A DNA stretch of 6,219 bases from NCBI GenBank assembly GCA_021795275.1, contig JAJYPO010000136.1, forward strand, positions 1 through 6,219. Reading direction: 5' to 3'. The translations under genes and the position numbers were made by a program. The DNA is from Nitrospirota bacterium. Lineage in GTDB: Bacteria > Nitrospirota_A > Leptospirillia > Leptospirillales > Leptospirillaceae. The first letter of the stretch is position 1; each line of letters begins with the position of its first letter. Shown one piece after another: positions 1 to 5,513 of this stretch. The notes under the pieces are model-generated. The model did no database searches. It was not told where the DNA came from and was given only the letters and a program-made list of their open reading frames with translations.

Positions 1-19
1 CGACAAGTGTCAGCGTCAT
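1..19 (-). CDS. Possible start of a further operon gene (partial, runs off left edge)
   Basis: On the minus strand the thiE stop TGA (21-19) shares its last base with an ATG (19-17), giving the TGATG arrangement also seen at accB/accC in this operon. The six readable codons give M-T-L-T-L-V before the window ends. No Shine-Dalgarno-like purine run precedes it; the thiE tail there is pyrimidine-rich, so translation would have to be coupled to thiE termination. Six residues are too few to identify a product. It could equally be a chance ATG. Confidence 0.33.
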
Positions 20-666
20 CAAGAGGAGGAATCCGGCGTTTGCAGGAGAAGGTCCAGGAAGATCCGGAGGAGAGACTGGGGGTCGTCGGCTCTCACGAGG
101 ATCCCGCTGATCGCCAGTGTCTCCGCTCCGGCCAGGAGGAGCTCCCGGGCATTGTCGGGGGTGAGACCTCCGATTGCCACCAGGGGAAGGGAGGAGAGCT
201 CCCGGGTTTCGGGGAGGGCGCCGGGACCCCGGGGCAAAACCCCCGTCTCCTTCGTCGTTGTCGGGAAGATCGGACCTACCCCAAGGTAGTCGGGGGCGAC
301 GGTGAGGGCCCGCATCACTTCGGCCCGGTTGTGGGTCGAGACTCCCAGGTGAAAGGCGGGCCGGGGCCTGACAAACTGGGCGTCCAGGGCCGAGAGATCG
401 GTCTGCCCCAGGTGGACCCCGTCGGCCCCCGTGAGGATCGCAATGTCGGGCCGGTCGTTGATCGTAAAGAGACATCCCGTCTCCTCGGTCCATCGCCGGA
501 TTTTCTCTGCGAGATCGAAGAGGGCCCGGTCGTCCTGGGCCTTGTCCCGGAGCTGGAACCAGGGGAGGCCGGCGCCGAGAAGATCCCGGAGGTGGCGCTC
601 GAAGAGGGACAGGTCGGAAAAGTCCTGGGTGCCGGAGAGAAAAAGAAGGCGGGGAAAGGAGGTCAT
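19..666 (-). CDS. thiE: Thiamine-phosphate synthase ThiE
   Basis: ThiE condenses HMP pyrophosphate with carboxy-THZ phosphate to give thiamine phosphate, in the cytoplasm; it is a TIM-barrel enzyme. The 215-residue product has the family motifs in order: FQLRDK (37-42), which binds pyrophosphate; INDRPDIAILTGADGVHLGQ (69-88) followed by TD, with N70/D71 and D90 at the substrate and Mg positions; LGVSTHN (107-113); DYLGVGPIFPTTTKET (126-141) with the conserved T-x-T-K type loop; and PLVAIGGLTPDN (161-172) with AGAETLAISGIL. The length is normal for the family (about 205-225). I chose the ATG at 666 because the family homology begins a few residues later (PRLLFLSG) and it lies 4 nt after the accC stop. 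The in-frame ATG at 738 would run 68 nt into accC and adds a proline-rich, unconserved stretch. There is no strong ribosome binding site, so coupling to accC is likely. No other thiamine genes are visible. TenI-like proteins are related, but the complete motif set favours a true ThiE. Confidence 0.93.
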   Translation of the reverse strand: MTSFPRLLFLSGTQDFSDLSLFERHLRDLLGAGLPWFQLRDKAQDDRALFDLAEKIRRWTEETGCLFTINDRPDIAILTGADGVHLGQTDLSALDAQFVRPRPAFHLGVSTHNRAEVMRALTVAPDYLGVGPIFPTTTKETGVLPRGPGALPETRELSSLPLVAIGGLTPDNARELLLAGAETLAISGILVRADDPQSLLRIFLDLLLQTPDSSS

Positions 667-670
667 CGAC

Positions 671-2068
671 TCAGGCGTCGGGGTCGGCGGGTTCCGTGCC
701 GGAAGCCTGGGCACGCCGCTCCATGAAATGCTCCACAAAGGAGGTGGAATAGCGGCCCGAGCGGAAGGTGGGATCCCGGAGAACCTCGAGATGGAAGGGG
801 ATGGTCGTCCGGATTCCCTCGACCCGCATCTCGGTCAGGGCCCGGAGCATGCGGTCCATCGCCTCCTCCCGGTTCCGTCCGGTGGCGATCACCTTGGCCA
901 CGAGGCTGTCGTAGTGCGGCGGGATCACCGCTCCCTGGTAGGCGGCGGTATCGACGCGGATTCCCGGGCCCCCCGGAAGGACGAGACGGGTGATGGTGCC
1001 GGGAGATGGGGTAAAGGTCCAGGGATCCTCGGCGTTGATCCGGCATTCGATGGCATGGCCCTCGGGACGGGCCGGGGGGGAGGGAATCGGCTCTCCCAGG
1101 GCCACCTGGATCTGGGCCTTGACCAGGTCGTAGCGGAAGATCGACTCGGTGACCGGATGCTCGACCTGGATCCGGGTGTTCATCTCGATGAAAAAGAAGC
1201 GTTCCTCCGGATCCACGAGAAACTCGACCGTACCGGCGTTCACGTAGTCTGCCGCCTTCGAGGCGGCAATCGCTGCCTGGCTCATCGCCGACCGGAGCGC
1301 CGCGGTGATGAAGGGGGAGGGGGCTTCCTCCAGGAGCTTCTGGTGGCGGCGCTGGATCGAGCAGTCGCGCTCGCCAAAGGTCAGGATCTCCCCCTTGCCG
1401 TCGCCCAGGATCTGGATCTCGATATGGCGCGGGTTGATGAAGAAGCGCTCGATATAGACTTCCTTGTTCCCGAAGGCCTGGAGGGCCTCCGTCTGGGCGG
1501 TCTGGAAGGCGTTCGAGAATTCGTCGGGAGAGGTGACGATCCGCATCCCCCTTCCGCCACCTCCTCCGGAGGCCTTGATGATGAGGGGGTAGCCGATTTC
1601 GGAGGCGACGTCGAGCCCGTCGGATTCGGAGGAGATGGTGCCGACGCTCCCCGGGACGACAGGAACGCCGGCCTCCCGCATCAGGGCCTTGGCCCGGGCC
1701 TTGTCCCCCATGAGGGCGATCGTCTCGGGAGAGGGGCCGATGAAGACGATGCCGGCGGCATGACAGATCTCGGCGAAATGGGCGTTTTCGGAGAGGAAGC
1801 CGTATCCCGGGTGGATGGCATCGGCCTGGGAGATCTCGGCGGCGCTGATGATGTTGGGGATGTTCCGGTAGCTCCCGTGGCCCTCGGGCGGACCGACGCA
1901 GACCGCCTCGTCGGCCATCTGGACGTGGAGTGCTGTTCTGTCGGCAGTCGAGTAGATGGCCACCGTGTCGAGGCCGAGATCCCGGCAGGCCCGGATCACC
2001 CGGACGGCGATTTCTCCCCGGTTGGCCACCAGAACCTTCCTGAAACGCCGCTTGGAGGGGGTGGCCAT
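671..2068 (-). CDS. accC: Acetyl-CoA carboxylase, biotin carboxylase subunit AccC
   Basis: AccC carboxylates biotin on AccB using ATP and bicarbonate, the first half-reaction of acetyl-CoA carboxylase in fatty acid synthesis. The 465 residues cover the whole family: N-terminal domain starting KVLVANRGEIAVRVIRAC (11-28) with HPGYGFLSEN (86-95); central ATP-grasp domain with K123 in MGDKARAK, the glycine-rich loop KASGGGGGRGM (165-175), HIEIQIL (215-221) and RRHQKLLEEAPSP (240-252); and the metal and catalytic stretch FIEMNTRIQVEHPVTE (293-308), holding the expected E295, N297, R299 and E303. The C-terminal domain has ECRINAEDP (341-349), PSPGTI and PPHYDSLVAK. All residues I associate with catalysis in E. 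coli AccC are present. It is slightly longer than E. coli AccC (449) because of about six extra N-terminal residues and a polar C-terminal tail (RRAQASGTEPADPDA). Its ATG shares one base with the accB stop (TGATG, 2070-2066), which suggests translational coupling and 1:1 synthesis. Pyruvate or propionyl-CoA carboxylase subunits look similar, but the accB partner settles the call. Confidence 0.97.
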   Translation of the reverse strand: MATPSKRRFRKVLVANRGEIAVRVIRACRDLGLDTVAIYSTADRTALHVQMADEAVCVGPPEGHGSYRNIPNIISAAEISQADAIHPGYGFLSENAHFAEICHAAGIVFIGPSPETIALMGDKARAKALMREAGVPVVPGSVGTISSESDGLDVASEIGYPLIIKASGGGGGRGMRIVTSPDEFSNAFQTAQTEALQAFGNKEVYIERFFINPRHIEIQILGDGKGEILTFGERDCSIQRRHQKLLEEAPSPFITAALRSAMSQAAIAASKAADYVNAGTVEFLVDPEERFFFIEMNTRIQVEHPVTESIFRYDLVKAQIQVALGEPIPSPPARPEGHAIECRINAEDPWTFTPSPGTITRLVLPGGPGIRVDTAAYQGAVIPPHYDSLVAKVIATGRNREEAMDRMLRALTEMRVEGIRTTIPFHLEVLRDPTFRSGRYSTSFVEHFMERRAQASGTEPADPDA

Positions 2069-2532
2069 CAGAAAGCTTCTTCCGCCTTCGTGTCGATCTC
2101 GATGAGGGGCGTCCCGTATTCCACCGGCTGGCCGTTCTCGACCAAAAAGGCCCGGACCGTCCCTTCGACTTCCGACTCGATTTCGTTCATGAGCTTCATG
2201 GCCTCGATGATGCAGAGGATCTGTCCCTTGGTGACCGCGGTCCCGATCTCCACATAGGGGGCCGCGTCGGGGGAGGATGAGCGGTAGAAGGTCCCCACGA
2301 TGGGGGAGGTGATGATCCGGACCGTCTCCGGACGGAGCACCTGGGGGGAGAGGGGTGCCGGCGTCCCGCTTCGCGGAAGAGGGACCTCCCCGGGTTCGGA
2401 GACAGACTGGAAGGATCCCTGGAAGGGAGAACGCTGGATCCGGAGACGGGCCCCGTCCCGCTCGAACTCGAAGGAGAGCAGGTTGTGCTCCCGGACGAGT
2501 TCCAGAATCTCCCTGATGTCATCGTTATTCAT
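2068..2532 (-). CDS. accB: Biotin carboxyl carrier protein of acetyl-CoA carboxylase, AccB
   Basis: AccB carries the biotin that AccC carboxylates and the AccAD carboxyltransferase uses to make malonyl-CoA. The 154-residue length is close to E. coli AccB (156). Residues 1-35 form the usual N-terminal segment ([20 protein letters not shown]). A proline/serine-rich flexible linker covers about 36-70. The biotinyl domain runs from about 73 to 148. It contains [14 protein letters not shown] (76-89), the bacterial AccB thumb region that separates it from generic biotinyl or lipoyl domains, and the biotinylation motif EAMKLMN (110-116) with K113 as the expected modified lysine. The start is ATG 2532, 32 nt downstream of efp, with GAGAGG (plus-strand 2543-2548) about 10 nt upstream; the longish spacing makes it a moderate site. 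An ATG a few bases earlier is followed at once by TGA and cannot serve. The last codon overlaps accC. The accA and accD genes are not in the window. Confidence 0.97.
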   Translation of the reverse strand: MNNDDIREILELVREHNLLSFEFERDGARLRIQRSPFQGSFQSVSEPGEVPLPRSGTPAPLSPQVLRPETVRIITSPIVGTFYRSSSPDAAPYVEIGTAVTKGQILCIIEAMKLMNEIESEVEGTVRAFLVENGQPVEYGTPLIEIDTKAEEAF

Positions 2533-2564
2533 TCACATTCGCCCTCTCGCATTTTCGGTGGCCG

Positions 2565-3140
2565 TCAGTTGGCGGAGCGGACCCGCTCGATGTACTCCGA
2601 AGTCCGGGTGTCGACCTTGATCACATCCCCTTCCTGGAGGTGAAAGGGAACCTTGACGGTGGCCCCCGTCTCGACCCTGGCCGGCTTGGATCCGCCCGAG
2701 GCCGTGTCGCCCTTTCGGGCCGGGTCGGTTTCGACGATGGCCAGTTCGACGAAGGTCGGAAGGTCGATGGTGATGGGTTTGTCCTTGTAGAAGAGAATGC
2801 TGACCGGCATCTGCTCCTTCAGGAAAAGGACCCGGTCCCCGAGTTCCTTCTTCGACAGGGTGATCTGTTCGTAGTTGTCGGTGTCCATGAAGATGTAATC
2901 CTCGCCCTGGGCGTAAAGGAACTGCATGGACTTCTCCTCGACATCGGGAACGTCGAATTTCTCTCCAGAACGGAAGGTCCGCTCGATGACGAGCCCCGTC
3001 TTCATGTTCTTGAGCTTCGTCCGGACGAAGGCTCCGCCCTTTCCCGGTTTGACATGCTGGAATTCGACGATGAAATAGGGTTCCCGGTCGACTTCCAGTC
3101 TTGCTCCACCACGAAAATCGCTGGTGACGATAACGGCCAT
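2565..3140 (-). CDS. efp: Translation elongation factor P
   Basis: EF-P binds the ribosome beside the P-site tRNA and relieves stalling at consecutive prolines. The 191-residue product has the three-domain family layout: N-terminal KOW-like domain (about 1-65), central OB domain (about 66-128) and C-terminal OB domain (about 129-191). The loop KPGKGGAF (31-38) places Lys at position 34, as in E. coli EF-P, so this is a lysine-type EF-P rather than the arginine (rhamnosylated) type. The C-terminal signature is present as VETDPARKGDTASGG (136-150), continuing to VDTRTSEYIERV (176-187). The ATG at 3140 has the clearest ribosome binding site in the window, AAGGAG read on the minus strand, 5 nt upstream. 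It sits 46 nt after aroQ and 32 nt before accB. The modification enzymes (EpmA/EpmB or others) are not visible here, so the type of lysine modification is unknown. No odd features in the reading frame. Confidence 0.97.
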   Translation of the reverse strand: MAVIVTSDFRGGARLEVDREPYFIVEFQHVKPGKGGAFVRTKLKNMKTGLVIERTFRSGEKFDVPDVEEKSMQFLYAQGEDYIFMDTDNYEQITLSKKELGDRVLFLKEQMPVSILFYKDKPITIDLPTFVELAIVETDPARKGDTASGGSKPARVETGATVKVPFHLQEGDVIKVDTRTSEYIERVRSAN

Positions 3141-3145
3141 GCGTG

Positions 3146-3151
3146 CTCCTT
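3146..3151 (-). promoter_or_regulatory. Strong Shine-Dalgarno site of efp
   Basis: The minus strand reads AAGGAG here, 5 nt before the efp ATG (3140). This is the best match to the anti-SD complement among the operon genes; aroQ, accC and thiE lack a comparable site. It supports the chosen efp start and suggests that efp is translated independently and at a higher rate than its neighbours. Confidence 0.75.
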
Positions 3152-3156
3152 GATTT

Positions 3157-3174
3157 CTCCGGAAAAGTCCGGAG
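3157..3174 (-). repeat. Perfect 7-bp inverted repeat between aroQ and efp
   Basis: CTCCGGA and TCCGGAG form a perfect 7-bp stem with a 4-nt loop (3164-3167). In the minus-strand transcript the hairpin ends 5 nt before the efp ribosome binding site. No T-run follows in the transcribed direction, so it does not look like an intrinsic terminator. Possible roles are mRNA stabilisation, a processing site that uncouples efp from aroQ, or modulation of access to the efp start. It may also have no function: TCCGGA is a common word in this DNA. Confidence 0.5.
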
Positions 3175-3186
3175 TATTGTTGGTTT

Positions 3187-3651
3187 TCAGGGTGGCGCGG
3201 GGTCCTGCTTTTTTTGTTCGAGGAAGGCGAGGAGTCCCAGGATGCCCAGGCGGTAGACGACGGGACCCAGCCCGCAGATCACCCCCGCGGCAATGTCGCT
3301 GATCAGGCTTTTTGTCCGGAATGGCTCCCGGCGGTAAACATTCGAGAGATGGACCTCAACCACCGGAAGGTCCACGGAGAGAAGGGCGTCCCGGATGGCG
3401 ATGCTGGTGTGGGTGTAGGCGCCGAGATTGGCGACAATCCCGGATATTCCCTCGTCAGCGGCCTGGTGAATCCGGTCGATGAGGGCCCCTTCATGGTTCG
3501 ACTGGAAAAAAACAGGGGAAAATCCCTCCGCCTGGCCCATCCGGAGGATCTCTTCGTGGATTTCCCCGAGAGTTTTCCGGCCATACTGGGCAGGCTCCCG
3601 GGTTCCCAGGCGGTTCAGGTTCGGTCCCTGAAGTATCAGGATCCGTGTCAC
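3187..3651 (-). CDS. aroQ: Type II 3-dehydroquinate dehydratase AroQ (GTG start)
   Basis: AroQ dehydrates 3-dehydroquinate to 3-dehydroshikimate in the shikimate pathway; type II enzymes form dodecamers. From the GTG at 3651 the product is 154 residues, normal for the family (about 140-155). Motifs in order: GPNLNRLGTREP (9-20) with catalytic Y23 just after, SNHEGALIDRIHQA (51-64), NLGAYTHTS (75-83) with N75 and catalytic H81, VEVHLSN (98-104) with E99 and H101, and YRREPFRTKS (106-115) with R112. These positions coincide with those I recall for Mycobacterium AroQ (Y24, N75, H81, H101, R112). The usual NPGAY is NLGAY here, a Pro-to-Leu change at 76. I chose GTG because homology starts two or three residues later and it lies 1 nt after the TPR gene's TAG. 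An in-frame ATG at 3714 would overlap that gene by 62 nt and adds non-conserved sequence. No strong RBS is seen; translation is probably coupled to the upstream gene. The C-terminus has a short polar tail ending PAPP. Confidence 0.94.
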   Translation of the reverse strand: MTRILILQGPNLNRLGTREPAQYGRKTLGEIHEEILRMGQAEGFSPVFFQSNHEGALIDRIHQAADEGISGIVANLGAYTHTSIAIRDALLSVDLPVVEVHLSNVYRREPFRTKSLISDIAAGVICGLGPVVYRLGILGLLAFLEQKKQDPAPP

Positions 3652-3652
3652 C

Positions 3653-5110
3653 CTAGGTGTTCCCACGGGAGGCCCCGATCGCCTGGGAGACCAGAAGGCG
3701 GCAGAGTCCCACATTGGCGCCGGGCTTCAAGGCGAGGAAGAGCGCCTCGTTTTTGTTGACGGGGAGACCATAGAGCACGGCGTGATCCATCCAGACGACC
3801 GTTCCCTGGAGCTCTCCCCAGTTTAAAAGGCGGGTCATCTCGGTGACGGCCCGGACGATCTCCACTCCCTCGGCGGCCAGGATATCGGCCCAGTGGCCGG
3901 AATCGCTGGCTTCCGCGGAAAGTCCGTCCAGCGTCATCCGGACAAATCCGATCATCTCCCGCCCCATTCGGTCCCGGACCTTGTCGATGATCTGGCCCGT
4001 GAGTCCCTCGACAGCGGCTGACGCGGTGAGGCCCGAAGAAAGGAGCGGCTCGGGGGAAGGGGCTGTGGCCTCGGGGGCCACCCCGACCGGGACCTCCTCT
4101 TCCTCCGCTTGCTCGGGGGAGAAGACAGGAAGAGCCTCTTCCTGGGGCTCAGGGATGAAAAGGGGTTCGGAGATGGGTGGAGCCGGCATCGGTTCGGCCT
4201 CTGCCACCGGTTCGGGGGTGGACTCGGGAATTTCGTGCGGGGGTTCGGAAGCTTCGACCGGAGATCCGGTCATGCGAAGCATCGTCTTGACGGTATTGAT
4301 CTTTTCCGGAAGGGAGGAGCTTTGGGTGTCCCGGGCGAAGGCCGCTTCGTAGACCTCCAGAGCCTCTTCCATGTGTCCCTGGTCGAAGAGGAGGTCTCCC
4401 ATCGTCTCGGTCTTTGGAAGACCGGAGGTGGAACTTCCGGCCGCAACGGCCGGTGGAGGTTCGGGGGAGGGGGCTTGGGCCTCGAGAGCTCCGGAAGTCC
4501 CGGAAGAGACCTCCTCCGTCTCGGCCAGAATCGGGGAAGGCGCTCCCGTCTCCAGTCCTTCCTTCTGATTTTCCGCGGCCTCGGCAAAGAGTTCGTGGGG
4601 CATTTCGACGATGGTCTCCTCTCTTTGGGTCTCCTCCAAAGGCTCGGGGGATCCTTTTTCCGGGACGGTCGGGACCGCCTGTAGGGGGGCGGCCATTTCC
4701 CGGCCCTGGACCTTGGCCAGGACCTTCAGCATCTCCGGATCGTTGGGCGACAGGGCCATGGCGGCGTCAGCCATGGCCTTTGCCTCGGAGAAACGGTCCT
4801 TGTCGAGATAGAGTTCGGCAAGATTCTTGAGGGCCAGCAGATTGTCGGGAATGGTCCGGTTCACGAACTCGAACTGTTCGATCGCGCGGTCGGTTTCTTT
4901 TTCTTCCCGAAGAAGCTTTCCGTAGGCAATGCGGGCGGCCAGGTAATAGGGATAGTACTCCTCCCCGTTCTTGAGGAGTTCGAGGGCTTCCGCCCGGCGT
5001 CCGGCCTCGATGTAGGCTTCGGCCAGCTGAAGGAAGGATCGGCTTTTCGGATTGGCCTTGATGCGCTCTTCCAGAACCTTCAGTTCATCCTGATTCATAC
5101 AATCCGCCAT
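3653..5110 (-). CDS. TPR protein with a C-terminal Roadblock/LC7-like domain, function unknown
   Basis: I do not know a named gene for this 485-residue protein. Three 34-residue TPRs lie in exact register at 23-56, 57-90 and 91-124 (for example SFLQLAEAYIEAGRRAEALELL). A linker rich in Pro, Glu, Ala and Ser follows (about 136-232), then a fourth TPR-like helix pair, TMGDLLFDQGHMEEALEVYE (236-255), and a second acidic proline-rich linker (about 282-360). The C-terminal part (about 365-480) alternates helices and strands in the Roadblock/LC7 pattern: FVRMTLDGLSAEASDSG, then DILAAEGVEIVRAVTEMTRL, then GTVVWMDHAVLYGLPV and ALFLALKPGANVGLCRLLV. Roadblock proteins such as MglB bind or stimulate Ras-like GTPases, so a scaffold or GTPase regulator is an inference, not a finding. 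There is no signal peptide or membrane segment, so it is probably cytoplasmic. It opens the operon and ends 1 nt before aroQ. The start is either the ATG at 5110 or the one at 5098 (MNQDELKVLEERI). The latter has a weak GGCGGA 4 nt upstream, while the former has only pyrimidine-rich sequence before it. Confidence 0.85.
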   Translation of the reverse strand: MADCMNQDELKVLEERIKANPKSRSFLQLAEAYIEAGRRAEALELLKNGEEYYPYYLAARIAYGKLLREEKETDRAIEQFEFVNRTIPDNLLALKNLAELYLDKDRFSEAKAMADAAMALSPNDPEMLKVLAKVQGREMAAPLQAVPTVPEKGSPEPLEETQREETIVEMPHELFAEAAENQKEGLETGAPSPILAETEEVSSGTSGALEAQAPSPEPPPAVAAGSSTSGLPKTETMGDLLFDQGHMEEALEVYEAAFARDTQSSSLPEKINTVKTMLRMTGSPVEASEPPHEIPESTPEPVAEAEPMPAPPISEPLFIPEPQEEALPVFSPEQAEEEEVPVGVAPEATAPSPEPLLSSGLTASAAVEGLTGQIIDKVRDRMGREMIGFVRMTLDGLSAEASDSGHWADILAAEGVEIVRAVTEMTRLLNWGELQGTVVWMDHAVLYGLPVNKNEALFLALKPGANVGLCRLLVSQAIGASRGNT

Positions 5111-5162
5111 GTGGAAGGATGAGAGTCCGGATCAGGAATTCCGTAATCAGAAAATCGAAGGC

Positions 5163-5185
5163 GGCCCGGAGCCGGTGTCCGGGCC
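5163..5185 (-). repeat. Perfect 8-bp GC-rich inverted repeat in the operon leader
   Basis: GGCCCGGA (5163-5170) and TCCGGGCC (5178-5185) form a perfect 8-bp stem with a 7-nt loop. It lies 52 nt upstream of the ATG at 5110, so it would form in the 5' untranslated RNA. On the minus strand a short TTTT follows, but only 8 nt past the stem, so a terminator is doubtful. It may be a leader stem-loop or an operator-like dyad. Confidence 0.5.
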
Positions 5186-5259
5186 TGTTGACCTTCATCC
5201 TCCGGCTTTCGGAAGGGGATTCCCGATCTTGACGGAGCTGTGCCGATTTGGGGAAAGGC

Positions 5260-5288
5260 TCTATATCATTGGCCTGTCGTGCACCTGA
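5260..5288 (-). promoter_or_regulatory. Weak promoter candidate downstream of the leader terminator-like hairpin
   Basis: The minus strand reads TGATATAGA, an extended -10 type box (TG, one base, then TATAGA, 4 of 6 to consensus) at plus coordinates 5260-5268. The -35 position, with a 17-18 nt spacer, is poor (TCAGGT or TTCAGG). If used, transcription would start near 5252 and bypass the hairpin at 5299-5342, giving a leader of about 140 nt for the TPR gene. The match is modest and could be chance. Confidence 0.2.
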
Positions 5289-5298
5289 AACACCACGC

Positions 5299-5342
5299 AA
5301 AAAGTCTTTCCGGACCAGGGATCCTAAGTCCGGAGGCTCTTT
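5299..5342 (-). terminator. Intrinsic terminator-like stem-loop in the operon leader
   Basis: On the minus strand TCCGGAC (5334-5328) pairs perfectly with GTCCGGA (5315-5309) across a 12-nt loop that itself contains a short AGG/CCT pairing. Outside an internal loop, AAAGAG (5342-5337) can pair with CTTTTT (5304-5299) with one G-T wobble. The transcript thus has an A-rich start, a GC-rich stem and a run of five U's, like a Rho-independent terminator. The U-run begins 5 nt after the inner stem, which weakens the call. It faces the TPR gene and lies about 190 nt before it, so it could end a short RNA, act as an attenuator, or end readthrough from coaBC. Confidence 0.5.
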
Positions 5343-5396
5343 CCTGGCGCAGAGTCGTTCCCAAGGTCGTGTCCCCAGCCCCGCAGAATGGGGAAC

Positions 5397-5425
5397 AGTA
5401 TATCAAGGAAGGCCATAAATTAAAA
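5397..5425 (-). promoter_or_regulatory. Promoter candidate for the operon leader
   Basis: On the minus strand TATACT (5402-5397) matches the sigma-70 -10 consensus at 5 of 6 positions. Seventeen bases upstream lies TTTTAA (5425-5420), only 3 of 6 to TTGACA, inside an A+T-rich patch that stands out from the GC-rich surroundings and could act like an UP element. Start would fall near 5391-5389. The transcript would meet the terminator-like stem-loop after roughly 50 nt and end near 5299, at about 90 nt. Good -10, poor -35, plausible context; no direct proof. Confidence 0.35.
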
Positions 5426-5513
5426 TCCACGATTTGACCCTGTCGCCCATGTGGGAGCTTCCGTGAATTTCCGGGCGGGAAGGGGGAGGGTGTCCGTTCG
5501 AGGAAAGGGATTT

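Noticed and set aside
7..726. 239-codon plus-strand frame opposite thiE
   Set aside because: It shadows thiE, with a Gly/Glu/Arg-rich translation and no motifs.
667..738. Longer N-terminus for thiE starting at ATG 738
   Set aside because: It would overlap accC by 68 nt and add a Pro/Trp-rich extension absent from the family; ATG 666 fits homology and spacing.
431..2257. 608-codon open frame on the plus strand opposite accC, accB and thiE
   Set aside because: It is a mirror of GC-rich codons in the well-identified minus-strand genes; the translation is low-complexity Gly/Asp/Arg with no family motif.
3652..3714. Longer N-terminus for aroQ starting at ATG 3714
   Set aside because: It would overlap the Roadblock domain codons by 62 nt and add 21 unconserved residues; the GTG at 3651 matches the family start.
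4109..4684. Plus-strand and minus-strand alternative frames within the TPR gene linkers
   Set aside because: They arise from the repetitive Pro/Glu/Ala codons of the linker; composition is odd and no motif is seen. The TPR/Roadblock frame has clear domains on both sides.
5085..5300. 71-codon minus-strand frame in the leader, overlapping the TPR start
   Set aside because: No family resemblance. Its internal ATG directly abuts GGAGG with no usable spacing, and it is interrupted by the stem-loop region. A leader peptide cannot be excluded, but there is no positive evidence.
5350..5402. 6-bp GTTCCC/GGGAAC inverted repeat (5357-5362 and 5391-5396) as a leader stem or operator
   Set aside because: The arms are far apart, and the right arm lies between the -10 box and the likely start, so it would not be transcribed in full. 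Too weak to call an operator.
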